Shown here: piece by piece, positions 1 to 6,109 of the stretch | Layout of the letters: the number at the start of each line of letters is the position of its first letter | Numbering within the stretch: position 1 is the first letter of the stretch | Origin: Desulfuromonas sp. SDB | Lineage (GTDB): Bacteria > SDB-A | Assembly: GCA_001412365.1 (NCBI GenBank) | Contig: LKUE01000260.1 | Location: forward strand, 1 to 7,545 | Length of the DNA stretch: 7,545 nucleotides | Direction: 5' to 3' | Translations under genes and position numbers: made by a program | The notes under the pieces: model-generated | Seen by the model: only the letters and a program-made list of their open reading frames with translations | What the model was told of the DNA's origin: nothing | The model's database searches: none

Positions 1-20
1 TCCGGGACGATGGGCGGCAT

Positions 21-42
21 CCTGTGTTCTTCTGTGGTTTCT
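21..42. repeat. Degenerate CTGTGTTCT-TCTGTGG-like dispersed repeat
   Basis: CCTGTGTTCTTCTGTGGTTT resembles, from memory, the CTCTGTGTTCTCTGTGGTTT-type intergenic repeat common in several bacterial phyla. It sits just after the desulfurase stop, so the first 59 bp are more likely intergenic than the start of another gene, although the desulfurase frame stays open through them. Confidence 0.35.
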
Positions 43-59
43 AGGGACAGAATAACGGC

Positions 60-1187
60 TCAACTAATCTTTTTAACTGCATCCAGCAGATATTCCAGGT
101 CCTCCGGGCGGTGATAGGGGGACAGCCCCACTCTAACTGTACCCCCGGGGAAAGTTCCCAAATACTGATGCGCCAATGGAGCGCAGTGAAGACCAACTCT
201 GGTTTCAATCTTAAACTGATCGAATAGTTCCCGGGCGACCAGAGAACAGTCTTTGTTTTTAATATTAAAAGAAAACAATTCAACTTGATTATCTAAATCC
301 TCAGATCTGAGTAAAATAACCTTGGGATTTGATTCCAGCCGTCTAATTAAATCCAAGAAATCATTCCGGGTATGCCGGGATTCAGGTTTGTGTTCCATTG
401 CCGCTTTCAATCCAAAAATACCAGCAATATTAGGAGTGCCTGCTTCATATTTATCCGGAAGAAAATCAGGCATTTCCTGTTTTTCAGAAAGACTTCCCGT
501 ACCCCCTTCCCAAAGAGACTTTAAACTGCATCCTTTTCTAATATACAGACCCCCAATGCCGGTTGGTCCCAACAAACCCTTATGACCGGTAATAGCAATG
601 AATTCAATTTCCCCTTTTCCTACATCCAGTTGACCATGTCCTAAAGATTGGGCGGTATCAATTAGCAGGGGAATATCCGAGATAGCTGCCTTAATTTCCT
701 CAACCGGCTGCATCAATCCGTTAACATTACTGGCATGATTGATAATTACTAAATCAGTATTTTTATCAACCGCCTCTCCAATTCTTTCAATAATAACTCT
801 TCCATCAGGTTCAGTCGGAAAAAATTTTAATTTTAAATTATTTTCAGTTACTGCTCTATTCAACGGACGCATCACCGCATTATGTTCCAGAGGAGTGGTA
901 ACTACTACTCCTTTCTCAAAATTAAATCCTTTAATAACTAAATTTATGGATTGAGTGGCATTGTATGTAAATATCATCCGGGATGAATCATCTTGTTTAA
1001 TCATCTTGGTCAGCATAGACCTGGTTTCTTCTACTATCCGGGAAACCTCCAATGCCCTGGAGTTAAAACTCCGACCGTATGATCCTCCTACTTCATTTAA
1101 ATACCGGGAACATTCTCTGGCAACTTCAGGAGGCTTGGGAAACGAAGTTGCCCCGTTATCAAAGAAAGTATTGTATCCGTTTTTCAT
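60..1187 (-). CDS. Cysteine desulfurase-like class V aminotransferase
   Basis: PLP-dependent enzyme expected to remove sulfur from L-cysteine as an enzyme persulfide plus alanine, feeding Fe-S cluster or other thio-cofactor synthesis in the cytoplasm. The 375-residue protein begins with the subfamily-typical [11 protein letters not shown]. It has the PLP-stacking His in EHN (H102), Asp in IDTAQ (D177), the Schiff-base Lys in GHKG (K203) and the persulfide Cys in VGLHCAP (C335). Length and motifs fit the SufS-related family called cysteine desulfurase family protein (am_tr_V_EGC type) rather than IscS. The start is ATG with GAGG 5 nt upstream. It follows the hydrolase gene by 37 nt and is the last complete gene of the leftward run. 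No SufU/IscU scaffold lies in the window. The frame stays open for the 59 nt after the TGA stop, but the protein is already full length. The family call is firm; the sulfur acceptor is unknown. Confidence 0.93.
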   Translation of the reverse strand: MKNGYNTFFDNGATSFPKPPEVARECSRYLNEVGGSYGRSFNSRALEVSRIVEETRSMLTKMIKQDDSSRMIFTYNATQSINLVIKGFNFEKGVVVTTPLEHNAVMRPLNRAVTENNLKLKFFPTEPDGRVIIERIGEAVDKNTDLVIINHASNVNGLMQPVEEIKAAISDIPLLIDTAQSLGHGQLDVGKGEIEFIAITGHKGLLGPTGIGGLYIRKGCSLKSLWEGGTGSLSEKQEMPDFLPDKYEAGTPNIAGIFGLKAAMEHKPESRHTRNDFLDLIRRLESNPKVILLRSEDLDNQVELFSFNIKNKDCSLVARELFDQFKIETRVGLHCAPLAHQYLGTFPGGTVRVGLSPYHRPEDLEYLLDAVKKIS

Positions 1188-1224
1188 TATTTCCTCTGAC
1201 TATCTAAATTTGTATCACCATCAG

Positions 1225-1989
1225 CTATATTTTACTAATCCACTGGTCTATTTTACCAGCAATCTTTTCCCAACCCGGCTCCCCCACCAGCCAATGGGCA
1301 TGATGGTTAAATTCCATGTAGGTTGAAACTTTTTTGTACTTCTCTGCTATCTTTTTGGCTACTGCCGGGGGGACCATGCGGTCTTCAGTCCCGGTCAATA
1401 CCAATACCGGGCATTTCACCTCAGCTTCATCTACCTCTGTGTTTTTTTCTACATCTAACCACCACAGGCCAATCTCCAGGGCTGCTCTTCCCGATTCATA
1501 AACAAATTTATCATATACTTCTCTTCTCTGTTCAACCGGCAGTTGGTTAAACAATGCATACTCGGCATTACTGTAGCTTATCCGGTGGGGTTTTTTCCAA
1601 AATTGATATCTGGTCAGCAAGGATAAAAAACTTTTAACCACTGAAAAATAAAGGGCATTGATTCCCCGGGGTGGGGCAGGAGCAAGAAGTATCAGCTTAT
1701 CTACCAACCCACGGGATGCTAGAATTTGCCCGATTAGACCTCCCATGGAATGTCCCATCAATACCGGCAGATGATCTAATTTAGTTATCAATTCAGTTAT
1801 ATCATCTGCATAATCTGATATGCTGGTAAAACCTAATTCAACCGGAGATTTTTGGCCAGGGTTATTCTGATGGTGCCTCAGAATAACCGGGACACAATCA
1901 AATCCTTTATTGGTAAAGTATCTGATATAATTGTCCCAACACCAACTCCCTCCCCACATCCCATGAACCATTATCAATGCTTTTTTCAT
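1225..1989 (-). CDS. Alpha/beta hydrolase
   Basis: Single-domain alpha/beta hydrolase of 254 residues, probably a cytoplasmic esterase or lipase-like enzyme; the substrate cannot be told. In order it shows the oxyanion-hole segment VHGMWGG (8-14), the nucleophile elbow GHSMGG (79-84, S81), the strand and acid loop LVLTGTEDRMVPP (D203) and a C-terminal NHHAHW (229-234) supplying the catalytic His. This is followed by EPGW, common in one soluble hydrolase subfamily. The triad therefore looks complete. A TTG codon directly precedes the ATG, but ATG at 1989 is preferred. No clear SD is visible, and the start lies 15 nt after the upp stop, so translation may be coupled to upp. There is no signal peptide. 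Confidence 0.93.
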   Translation of the reverse strand: MKKALIMVHGMWGGSWCWDNYIRYFTNKGFDCVPVILRHHQNNPGQKSPVELGFTSISDYADDITELITKLDHLPVLMGHSMGGLIGQILASRGLVDKLILLAPAPPRGINALYFSVVKSFLSLLTRYQFWKKPHRISYSNAEYALFNQLPVEQRREVYDKFVYESGRAALEIGLWWLDVEKNTEVDEAEVKCPVLVLTGTEDRMVPPAVAKKIAEKYKKVSTYMEFNHHAHWLVGEPGWEKIAGKIDQWISKI

Positions 1990-2004
1990 CAATAAACAAC
2001 AATA

Positions 2005-2631
2005 TTAATCAGTACCAAAATATCGGTCGCCGTAGTCACCTAAACCAGGAACAATAAATTTTACCTCATTCAGATGTGAATCCACCGCAGCGGTAAATAC
2101 ATCAACATCCGGAAACTTCTGATGAAGATATTCAATCCCCTCCGGGGCAGCCACAATGCACACCGCACTTATTGATCTGATGTTTTTAGTTTTCAATGCA
2201 ATGATGGTATCCACCAATGAACCGCCGGTAGCCAACATCGGATCTAGCACTAGAACCTGTTTGTTATTTAAATTTTCAGGGAACTTTTTATAGTACTCCC
2301 TGGCAATGGCAGTGGTTTCATCTCTTTCCAATCCGATGAATCCCACTTGTGCCCAGGGGATCATATCTCTGGCAGGTAACAGCATGGAAATGCCTGCTCG
2401 GAGAACAGGCACCAGCACAATTGATTTTTCCACCTTGCTCCCCTGGACGGGAGCAAGAGGGGTATCTATATCCACCGTATTGACCTTAATGTTCCGGGTG
2501 GCTTCAATGATCATAATATTGGAAACAAGGGCAGAGTGATTTCTAAATTCTTCAGTAGTGGTGTTTTTATCACGAAGGATGGTCAGAGAGTGTTTCAACA
2601 GGGGATGATCTACAATTATAACTTTTCCCAT
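2005..2631 (-). CDS. upp: Uracil phosphoribosyltransferase
   Basis: Pyrimidine salvage enzyme converting uracil and PRPP to UMP and pyrophosphate in the cytoplasm. The product is 208 residues, the same length as E. coli Upp. It carries VPVLRAG (74-80), the PRPP-binding loop LDPMLATGGS (129-138), AAPEGIE (161-167) and the uracil-binding tail PGLGDYGDRYFGT (195-207). A TTG codon in frame at 2649 would add six residues. I use ATG at 2631 because GGAGG sits 5 nt before it and the protein then begins MGKVIIVDHPLLKH like other Upp proteins. It lies 18 nt downstream of the MscS-type channel gene and 15 nt upstream of the hydrolase gene, suggesting co-transcription. No uraA-type permease or pyrR is in the window. 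Confidence 0.97.
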   Translation of the reverse strand: MGKVIIVDHPLLKHSLTILRDKNTTTEEFRNHSALVSNIMIIEATRNIKVNTVDIDTPLAPVQGSKVEKSIVLVPVLRAGISMLLPARDMIPWAQVGFIGLERDETTAIAREYYKKFPENLNNKQVLVLDPMLATGGSLVDTIIALKTKNIRSISAVCIVAAPEGIEYLHQKFPDVDVFTAAVDSHLNEVKFIVPGLGDYGDRYFGTD

Positions 2632-2636
2632 TATGT

Positions 2637-2641
2637 CCTCC
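2637..2641 (-). promoter_or_regulatory. Ribosome binding site deciding the upp start
   Basis: GGAGG on the minus strand, 5 nt before the ATG at 2631. It overlaps the first codons of the longer TTG reading, so it supports the 208-residue Upp. Confidence 0.85.
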
Positions 2642-2649
2642 AATATCAA

Positions 2650-3543
2650 CTAACTTTTATTACTTTCTTCTCCGGTATAGAAGCGGGTGGTAGGATAAGC
2701 CAAGCTGATGTCCTCTTCCCGAGAAAATGACTCCAGAATTGCTTCCCAAATCTGCTGTTCGGTATTCCTGCGCTGACGGGGATCAACCAGATAGCGGATG
2801 GTTAACAGTACTCCGCTTTGTTTAACTGATGTATAAACTATCGGAGTTAATTTATCGTAAAAAATCAGATATTTTCGAGCCGCTTCCTTTATCTGCTTCT
2901 GGGCACCTGAAGATAAATGTTCAGCTTTTTCTCCGGCAATGTTAGATAATATTTCCTTGGCTTTTTTCCAGTTGCTTTCAAAAGTTATCAGTACTTTGAT
3001 CTCATTCCAGATATATTGAAAACCAGTTTGAAAATTTGATATCGGTTCTCTTAATATCTTGTTGTTAGGTACATGAACAATTCTTCCAGTACTCTGATCA
3101 GCCTCCACCCAGTTTCTAATTTCCACTAAACTGAATTGAAATAATCTGATGTCAATAACATCTCCGGCAATCCCTCCGATTTCAATCCGGTCTCCCACAT
3201 TAAATGGTTTGCGGGTAATTATAAACAGCCAACCGGCAATATTAGCTACAGTGTCATGCATGGCAATAGCCAGACCAGCACTGGTCAAACCTAGAAAAGT
3301 GGTTAAAGTTTGAAAACCTTCAATCCAGATGGGACCAATTAGCAGCACCATCAGCAGGGTAAAGATATAGGTGATAATTCTGCGGTAATGATAGGCTTGC
3401 TTGATATCTTTAACTTTCCGGTTGACCACATAATTGGCAATCAGTTTCAGCAGAAAAAGACCAATCAATATAAGCAGGGAAATTAATATCTTCATCAACA
3501 CAATCTGAGGGATATTAAAATATTCACTGATAATTTTTAGCAT
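2650..3543 (-). CDS. MscS-family mechanosensitive ion channel
   Basis: Small-conductance mechanosensitive channel, a presumed homoheptamer of the inner membrane that opens under membrane tension to release solutes in hypo-osmotic shock. The 297-residue protein has three membrane segments (about 15-38, 54-75 and 80-109). The last is the Gly/Ala-rich pore helix, including TSAGLAIAMHDTVANIAG. A beta domain with KPFNVGDRIEIGG (112-124), a GDVIDI motif and the conserved VPNNKI (158-163) follows, then an alpha/beta cytoplasmic domain up to about residue 285. The length suits a minimal MscS-type channel. It starts at ATG with GGAG 11 nt upstream, 18 nt after the 3-TM gene. The family is sure; the channel type and any ion preference are not. 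Confidence 0.95.
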   Translation of the reverse strand: MLKIISEYFNIPQIVLMKILISLLILIGLFLLKLIANYVVNRKVKDIKQAYHYRRIITYIFTLLMVLLIGPIWIEGFQTLTTFLGLTSAGLAIAMHDTVANIAGWLFIITRKPFNVGDRIEIGGIAGDVIDIRLFQFSLVEIRNWVEADQSTGRIVHVPNNKILREPISNFQTGFQYIWNEIKVLITFESNWKKAKEILSNIAGEKAEHLSSGAQKQIKEAARKYLIFYDKLTPIVYTSVKQSGVLLTIRYLVDPRQRRNTEQQIWEAILESFSREEDISLAYPTTRFYTGEESNKS

Positions 3544-3561
3544 AAAACAAAATTCTCCGGT

Positions 3562-3960
3562 TTAATAACAGTTAAACCTTAATATTATTTTTTTAACTAA
3601 TAACAACAGGTAAGTAAATCCAATTAAAGCTATTTGAATAGACATCATTTTGATAATTATAGCAGAGGAAGATTGCAGCTGCATTAAGATTTCCGATGGA
3701 ATTTCATGGGCAGAAGGAGGCCAGAATATCGAAGTGACAAAATATAATATTTTTACAGTTAACCAGGAAATAAAAGGTGGTATCAACAGTAGTATTGATA
3801 AACAAATGTAGATTGAAAATCTTAATCTTTTAGCAAAAGCAATTAATATACTTACCAAGATGCCTAAACTTAATGCAATGGTTAAGAATAAACCGGTTAA
3901 TAACACCAGGATATGTATATTATTGTATATATGTAAATAGTCTGATCCAAAATCAGGTAT
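3562..3960 (-). CDS. Small 3-TM membrane protein, unknown function
   Basis: I do not recognise this protein. It has about three hydrophobic segments: the first from HILVLLTGLF onward, a second around IYICLSILLLIPPFISWL and a third near MMSIQIALIGFTYLLLLV. A short loop with IFWPPSAHEIPSEIL lies between the last two. It ends in a basic KKIILRFNCY tail. The earliest conventional start, GTG at 3906 (114 residues), has no SD and would place the first residue inside the first membrane helix. The frame is open upstream to an ATA at 3960, which has GGGGG 7 nt before it. That gives 132 residues with an 18-residue N-terminal addition starting (M)PDFGSDYLHIY. I therefore give the longer model. The gene sits between the methyltransferase (23 nt) and the MscS-type gene (18 nt), so it is probably co-transcribed with both and may act at the same membrane. 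Confidence 0.65.
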   Translation of the reverse strand: MPDFGSDYLHIYNNIHILVLLTGLFLTIALSLGILVSILIAFAKRLRFSIYICLSILLLIPPFISWLTVKILYFVTSIFWPPSAHEIPSEILMQLQSSSAIIIKMMSIQIALIGFTYLLLLVKKIILRFNCY

Positions 3961-3972
3961 GGTTATTCCCCC
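3958..3972 (-). promoter_or_regulatory. Strong SD with ATA start codon
   Basis: GGGGG (3968-3972) lies 7 nt before an in-frame ATA (3958-3960) of the small 3-TM gene. The DUF3795 gene in this window also uses a GGGGG SD, so this SD type is native here. No ATG, GTG or TTG falls at a suitable distance from it in this frame. Confidence 0.5.
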
Positions 3973-3983
3973 TTACTGCATGA

Positions 3984-4655
3984 TTATCTTTTAGTTAAGC
4001 GATATGTTGCAATCCACATTTTTCCATCTTCAGAAATCTGTATATTAATATTTCCATCATATTTTATAAGTAAATCCGATATCATCTCCGGACTGTACAG
4101 ATTTTTGATAACTCGATATTGATTACCATTGGGAAGAGTTCTTAGCTCATACCGGTCTCCGGATTGATGGAAATATTCAGGATAAGTGCTATGAACAATA
4201 TTATCGGACATGACTATAACTGAATCATCTTGTAATTGGCGGTGAAGGTGGTTAATAAACTTAGTAATTTCAGTTTTGGGAATATGAGAAAACCAAAAAT
4301 GATGAAAAGCAGCATTAAAATTATGGTTAATAAAATTTTTCCGGTAAAAATCACCTTTGAAAATTTGAACATTGTTTAAATAACCACATCTTCTTCTGGC
4401 AATCTTCACCATATTTTCAGATATGTCTATAGCAGAAACCGATTTGCAAAATTTTGCGATAATTTCCGTCCAGTACCCTGTTCCGCAGGCAACTTCATAA
4501 ACAGATCTATGTTTAAAATATTGAGGTATCAAATTTTTAAGGGGGGCTCTATGTTGTTCCACCACCTCATCCTGATAGCCAGCAGTACAATCGTAAATCT
4601 CCGCACGGTGTTCATAGTAGAGGAGTTGATCAAATACTGAAGATGAATATTCCAT
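3984..4655 (-). CDS. Class I SAM-dependent methyltransferase
   Basis: Cytoplasmic methyltransferase of 223 residues with a Rossmann-like fold. SAM-binding motif I is VYEVACGTG (52-60). The acidic residue after strand beta 2 is D77 in SAIDIS. Motif III-like KGDFY is at 100-104, and the post-motif helix region FWFSHIP at 120-126 includes HHFWFSH, where other families carry a catalytic or substrate loop. The N-terminus with YYEHRAEIYD resembles the lid helix of small-molecule methyltransferases. The substrate cannot be inferred. It starts at ATG with only a weak AGG close upstream. It lies after a 138-nt gap from the GDT1-like gene, so it may have its own promoter, though I see no convincing -35/-10 pair there. 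It is followed after 23 nt by the 3-TM gene. Confidence 0.9.
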   Translation of the reverse strand: MEYSSSVFDQLLYYEHRAEIYDCTAGYQDEVVEQHRAPLKNLIPQYFKHRSVYEVACGTGYWTEIIAKFCKSVSAIDISENMVKIARRRCGYLNNVQIFKGDFYRKNFINHNFNAAFHHFWFSHIPKTEITKFINHLHRQLQDDSVIVMSDNIVHSTYPEYFHQSGDRYELRTLPNGNQYRVIKNLYSPEMISDLLIKYDGNINIQISEDGKMWIATYRLTKR

Positions 4656-4685
4656 TTACCTGGTACTATTAGTTATTGTTTTATA

Positions 4686-4711
4686 ATTCATCTAAAAACA
4701 TTTAGATGGAT
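4686..4711 (-). repeat. A+T-rich perfect hairpin in the gap before the methyltransferase
   Basis: CATCTAAA and TTTAGATG form an 8-bp perfect stem with a 4-nt loop, extendable by three more pairs (one G-T wobble). No T-run follows on the minus strand, so it is not a canonical intrinsic terminator. It lies about 30 nt upstream of the methyltransferase ATG and could be a leader hairpin or a protein-binding palindrome. Confidence 0.5.
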
Positions 4712-4793
4712 ACCACAAAGTATTTTCGAAGAAGAAAATATTCAATTAAAATCATAGAATCTTCAGGACCAGACCAATTGATTTTAAAAACAA

Positions 4794-5066
4794 TCAAGCT
4801 TTTACTATAGTCCAAATTCCGACTACAATAAAGCCGGCACCGGCAATCCAGGTCAAATATTTCGGTTTGATAAATTTGGCAATACAATGACCTGCCGCTA
4901 CTGCTAATAAGGTAGCCAGAACCAGAGCTAAAGCCGCTGCGATAAAAATCATAATTTTTGAATTTTCTTTATTGGTGGCAAACAGCATGGTGGCAAGTTG
5001 TGTTTTATCGCCTAATTCCGCTAGAAGTACTGTTCCAAAAATAGTAAGAAAAATTTTTAAATCCAT
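4794..5066 (-). CDS. Half-size GDT1/TMEM165 (UPF0016) family transporter
   Basis: Membrane protein of 90 residues corresponding to one repeat of the UPF0016/GDT1 family, whose characterised members exchange Mn2+ or Ca2+ across membranes. The signature E-x-G-D-K-T is present as ELGDKTQLA (17-25), in the first of three membrane segments (about 4-29, 38-62 and 70-88). Most family members carry two such repeats; single-repeat bacterial proteins are thought to pair with a second copy or with themselves. No second copy lies in this window. It starts at ATG with AAGG 6 nt upstream, 44 nt after the lipoprotein stop. The family is clear; transport of Mn2+ is inferred from relatives. Confidence 0.9.
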   Translation of the reverse strand: MDLKIFLTIFGTVLLAELGDKTQLATMLFATNKENSKIMIFIAAALALVLATLLAVAAGHCIAKFIKPKYLTWIAGAGFIVVGIWTIVKA

Positions 5067-5110
5067 GGTTAACCTTTCCCAGTTTTAAAATTATTCATTG
5101 AAATAATTTT

Positions 5111-5725
5111 TCAGTAATTCGGCACTGGCTGAAGTTCAATAAGCTCATGGTGGGCAGGATCAAGGATTAATGCTCTCATAAATATTGTTTGATTAAAAGC
5201 CGTCCACTGAAGTCCGTCATAATACCATGAATGATAGTTGTCGTAATTATCAAAACCGTAGGATGGTTGATTCACCCCATCACAGATCATACCTGCCATA
5301 AATCGGTCATTGCCCTCCATGATCAGATTTTCGCTGCTGATATCCCAGGTGTTCCAGGTATCTTCTATACCGTAGTTAACGGAAATTTCTGTGAGCAGTG
5401 AATCTGGCTGATTGTTTTCCCAGGTAAATAATCTGAACGAAAAAGAAATATTCCCAGCATTAGTTGTACCCAACCGCATTTTCAATCCGATTATCTGATA
5501 ACTGTCCGCTAATCCCGGCAAAGTGAACTGAACCCCCGGTCCCATCTCATTATTGGTTTCATAGTAAAAACCGGAGGGGATGCTGTCATCATAGAAAAGT
5601 TCAATAGTGTCATTATCCCCTCCATTTCCGGGATCATTGGGATTAGAATCACCTTTTCCGCAAGAGTAAAAAGTAATCAAGCAAAAGATGATTACTTTAA
5701 AAATATATTGATCTGTTTTTAAAAT
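5111..5725 (-). CDS. Secreted lipoprotein with beta-sandwich domain
   Basis: Likely a lipid-anchored envelope protein. The first conventional start is TTG at 5680, which would begin inside the signal peptide and has no SD. The frame is open to an ATT at 5725 with GAGG 5 nt upstream and a stop just beyond. This gives 204 residues with N-terminal (M)LKTDQYIFK, a hydrophobic VIIFCLITF core and a lipobox-like FYS-Cys (C22), followed by a Gly/Asp/Asn linker (23-40). The body has ELFYDDSIPSGFYY, IGLKMRLGTTNAGN, FRLFTWENNQP, WDIS, RFMAGM, YGFDNYD and FMRALI. This is the pattern of Trp/Asp-rich beta-sandwich domains seen at the ends of secreted proteins in Cloacimonadota-like bacteria (recalled resemblance). 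No catalytic motif is evident. It lies between DUF3795 (58 nt) and the GDT1-like gene (44 nt). Confidence 0.75.
   Translation of the reverse strand: MLKTDQYIFKVIIFCLITFYSCGKGDSNPNDPGNGGDNDTIELFYDDSIPSGFYYETNNEMGPGVQFTLPGLADSYQIIGLKMRLGTTNAGNISFSFRLFTWENNQPDSLLTEISVNYGIEDTWNTWDISSENLIMEGNDRFMAGMICDGVNQPSYGFDNYDNYHSWYYDGLQWTAFNQTIFMRALILDPAHHELIELQPVPNY
5670..5698 (-). repeat. Hairpin inside the lipoprotein signal-peptide coding region
   Basis: AAAGTAATCA and TGATTACTTT form a perfect 10-bp inverted repeat with a 9-nt loop. In the transcript the second arm ends in U residues and is followed by UUAC, so it resembles a weak attenuator. It covers the alternative TTG start at 5680 and could mask it. 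Confidence 0.55.
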
Positions 5726-5734
5726 ATTTTCCTC
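5723..5734 (-). promoter_or_regulatory. SD with ATT start codon of the lipoprotein
   Basis: GAGG (5731-5734) is 5 nt upstream of an in-frame ATT (5723-5725). An upstream in-frame TAA limits the frame, and no ATG, GTG or TTG occurs before 5680. A complete signal peptide appears only if translation begins here or very nearby. Confidence 0.55.
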
Positions 5735-5755
5735 TGTTTAAACAGTTTAATTGTA
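5734..5755 (-). promoter_or_regulatory. Possible promoter -10 with palindromic operator
   Basis: TACAAT (5750-5755), a near-consensus -10, is followed by the 12-bp perfect palindrome CTGTTTAAACAG (5734-5745), which abuts the GAGG SD. I see no good -35 at 16-18 bp, so the promoter is weak or activator-dependent. The palindrome could bind a dimeric repressor. Confidence 0.35.
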
Positions 5756-5783
5756 TTAAAAATAAATCCTTGCCTTTTACAAG

Positions 5784-6089
5784 TCAATTTTCTATTTTTT
5801 CTACCAATGATTTCAATTTTCCCACTCTGCTATCTATGCTCTGTTCATGTTCCTCATCGGATAAACTGGGATCTTTTAAATCTTTCCATAAATTACAGGG
5901 CAAAGCATCACAGAAACCACAATGAGTGTATTTATATTTATTTACAACACAGTCGTAAATAGGGCATATTTCTGCAGAAACAGTTTTAGCCCAAAATACT
6001 TTTCCTTCGATGAAATGACAGCCCTTACAAATTGTCTGCTGGAAATAAGGACAAGTTTTACAATTACTTCCGCATACACTTAATTCCAT
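5784..6089 (-). CDS. DUF3795 Cys-rich protein
   Basis: Small protein of 101 residues with ten cysteines in the DUF3795 pattern: CGSNCKTC (6, 10, 13), CKGC (21, 24), CPIYDC (42, 47), CGFC (57, 60) and a final PC (65). The spacing in pairs suggests zinc or iron-sulfur binding. The family is frequent in anaerobic bacteria and archaea and its function is not established. After the Cys domain comes a charged helical tail (about 70-100) ending VGKLKSLVEKIEN. There is no signal peptide or membrane segment, so it is probably cytoplasmic. It starts at ATG with GGGGG 4 nt upstream, 20 nt after the 8-TM gene, which implies co-transcription with that gene. Confidence 0.9.
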   Translation of the reverse strand: MELSVCGSNCKTCPYFQQTICKGCHFIEGKVFWAKTVSAEICPIYDCVVNKYKYTHCGFCDALPCNLWKDLKDPSLSDEEHEQSIDSRVGKLKSLVEKIEN

Positions 6090-6109
6090 CTTTCCCCCTT
6101 TAATAGATC

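Noticed and set aside
1-59. Open frame continuing past the desulfurase TGA, as possible readthrough or a new gene
   Set aside because: The desulfurase is already full length, there is no SD-supported start, and the stretch looks like an intergenic repeat; it is too short to judge.
41-283. 80-codon minus-strand ORF overlapping the desulfurase 3' end
   Set aside because: It is an alternative frame of a well-supported enzyme gene, with no SD or recognisable protein features.
955-1326. 123-codon plus-strand ORF
   Set aside because: It is antisense to the conserved N-terminal part of the desulfurase and the end of the hydrolase, with no SD or domain; it is a frame shadow.
2306-2730. Plus-strand ORFs opposite upp and the MscS gene end
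   Set aside because: Both lie antisense to conserved coding sequence and show no protein-like motifs.
4702-4887. 61-codon minus-strand ORF covering the gap after the GDT1-like gene
   Set aside because: Its start lies inside the GDT1-like gene in another frame without an SD, and the translated gap sequence shows no recognisable features.
5761-5783. CTTGT/GCAAG mini-hairpin followed by a T-rich stretch after DUF3795
   Set aside because: The 5-bp stem is too weak and the T-run is interrupted, so I do not call a terminator.
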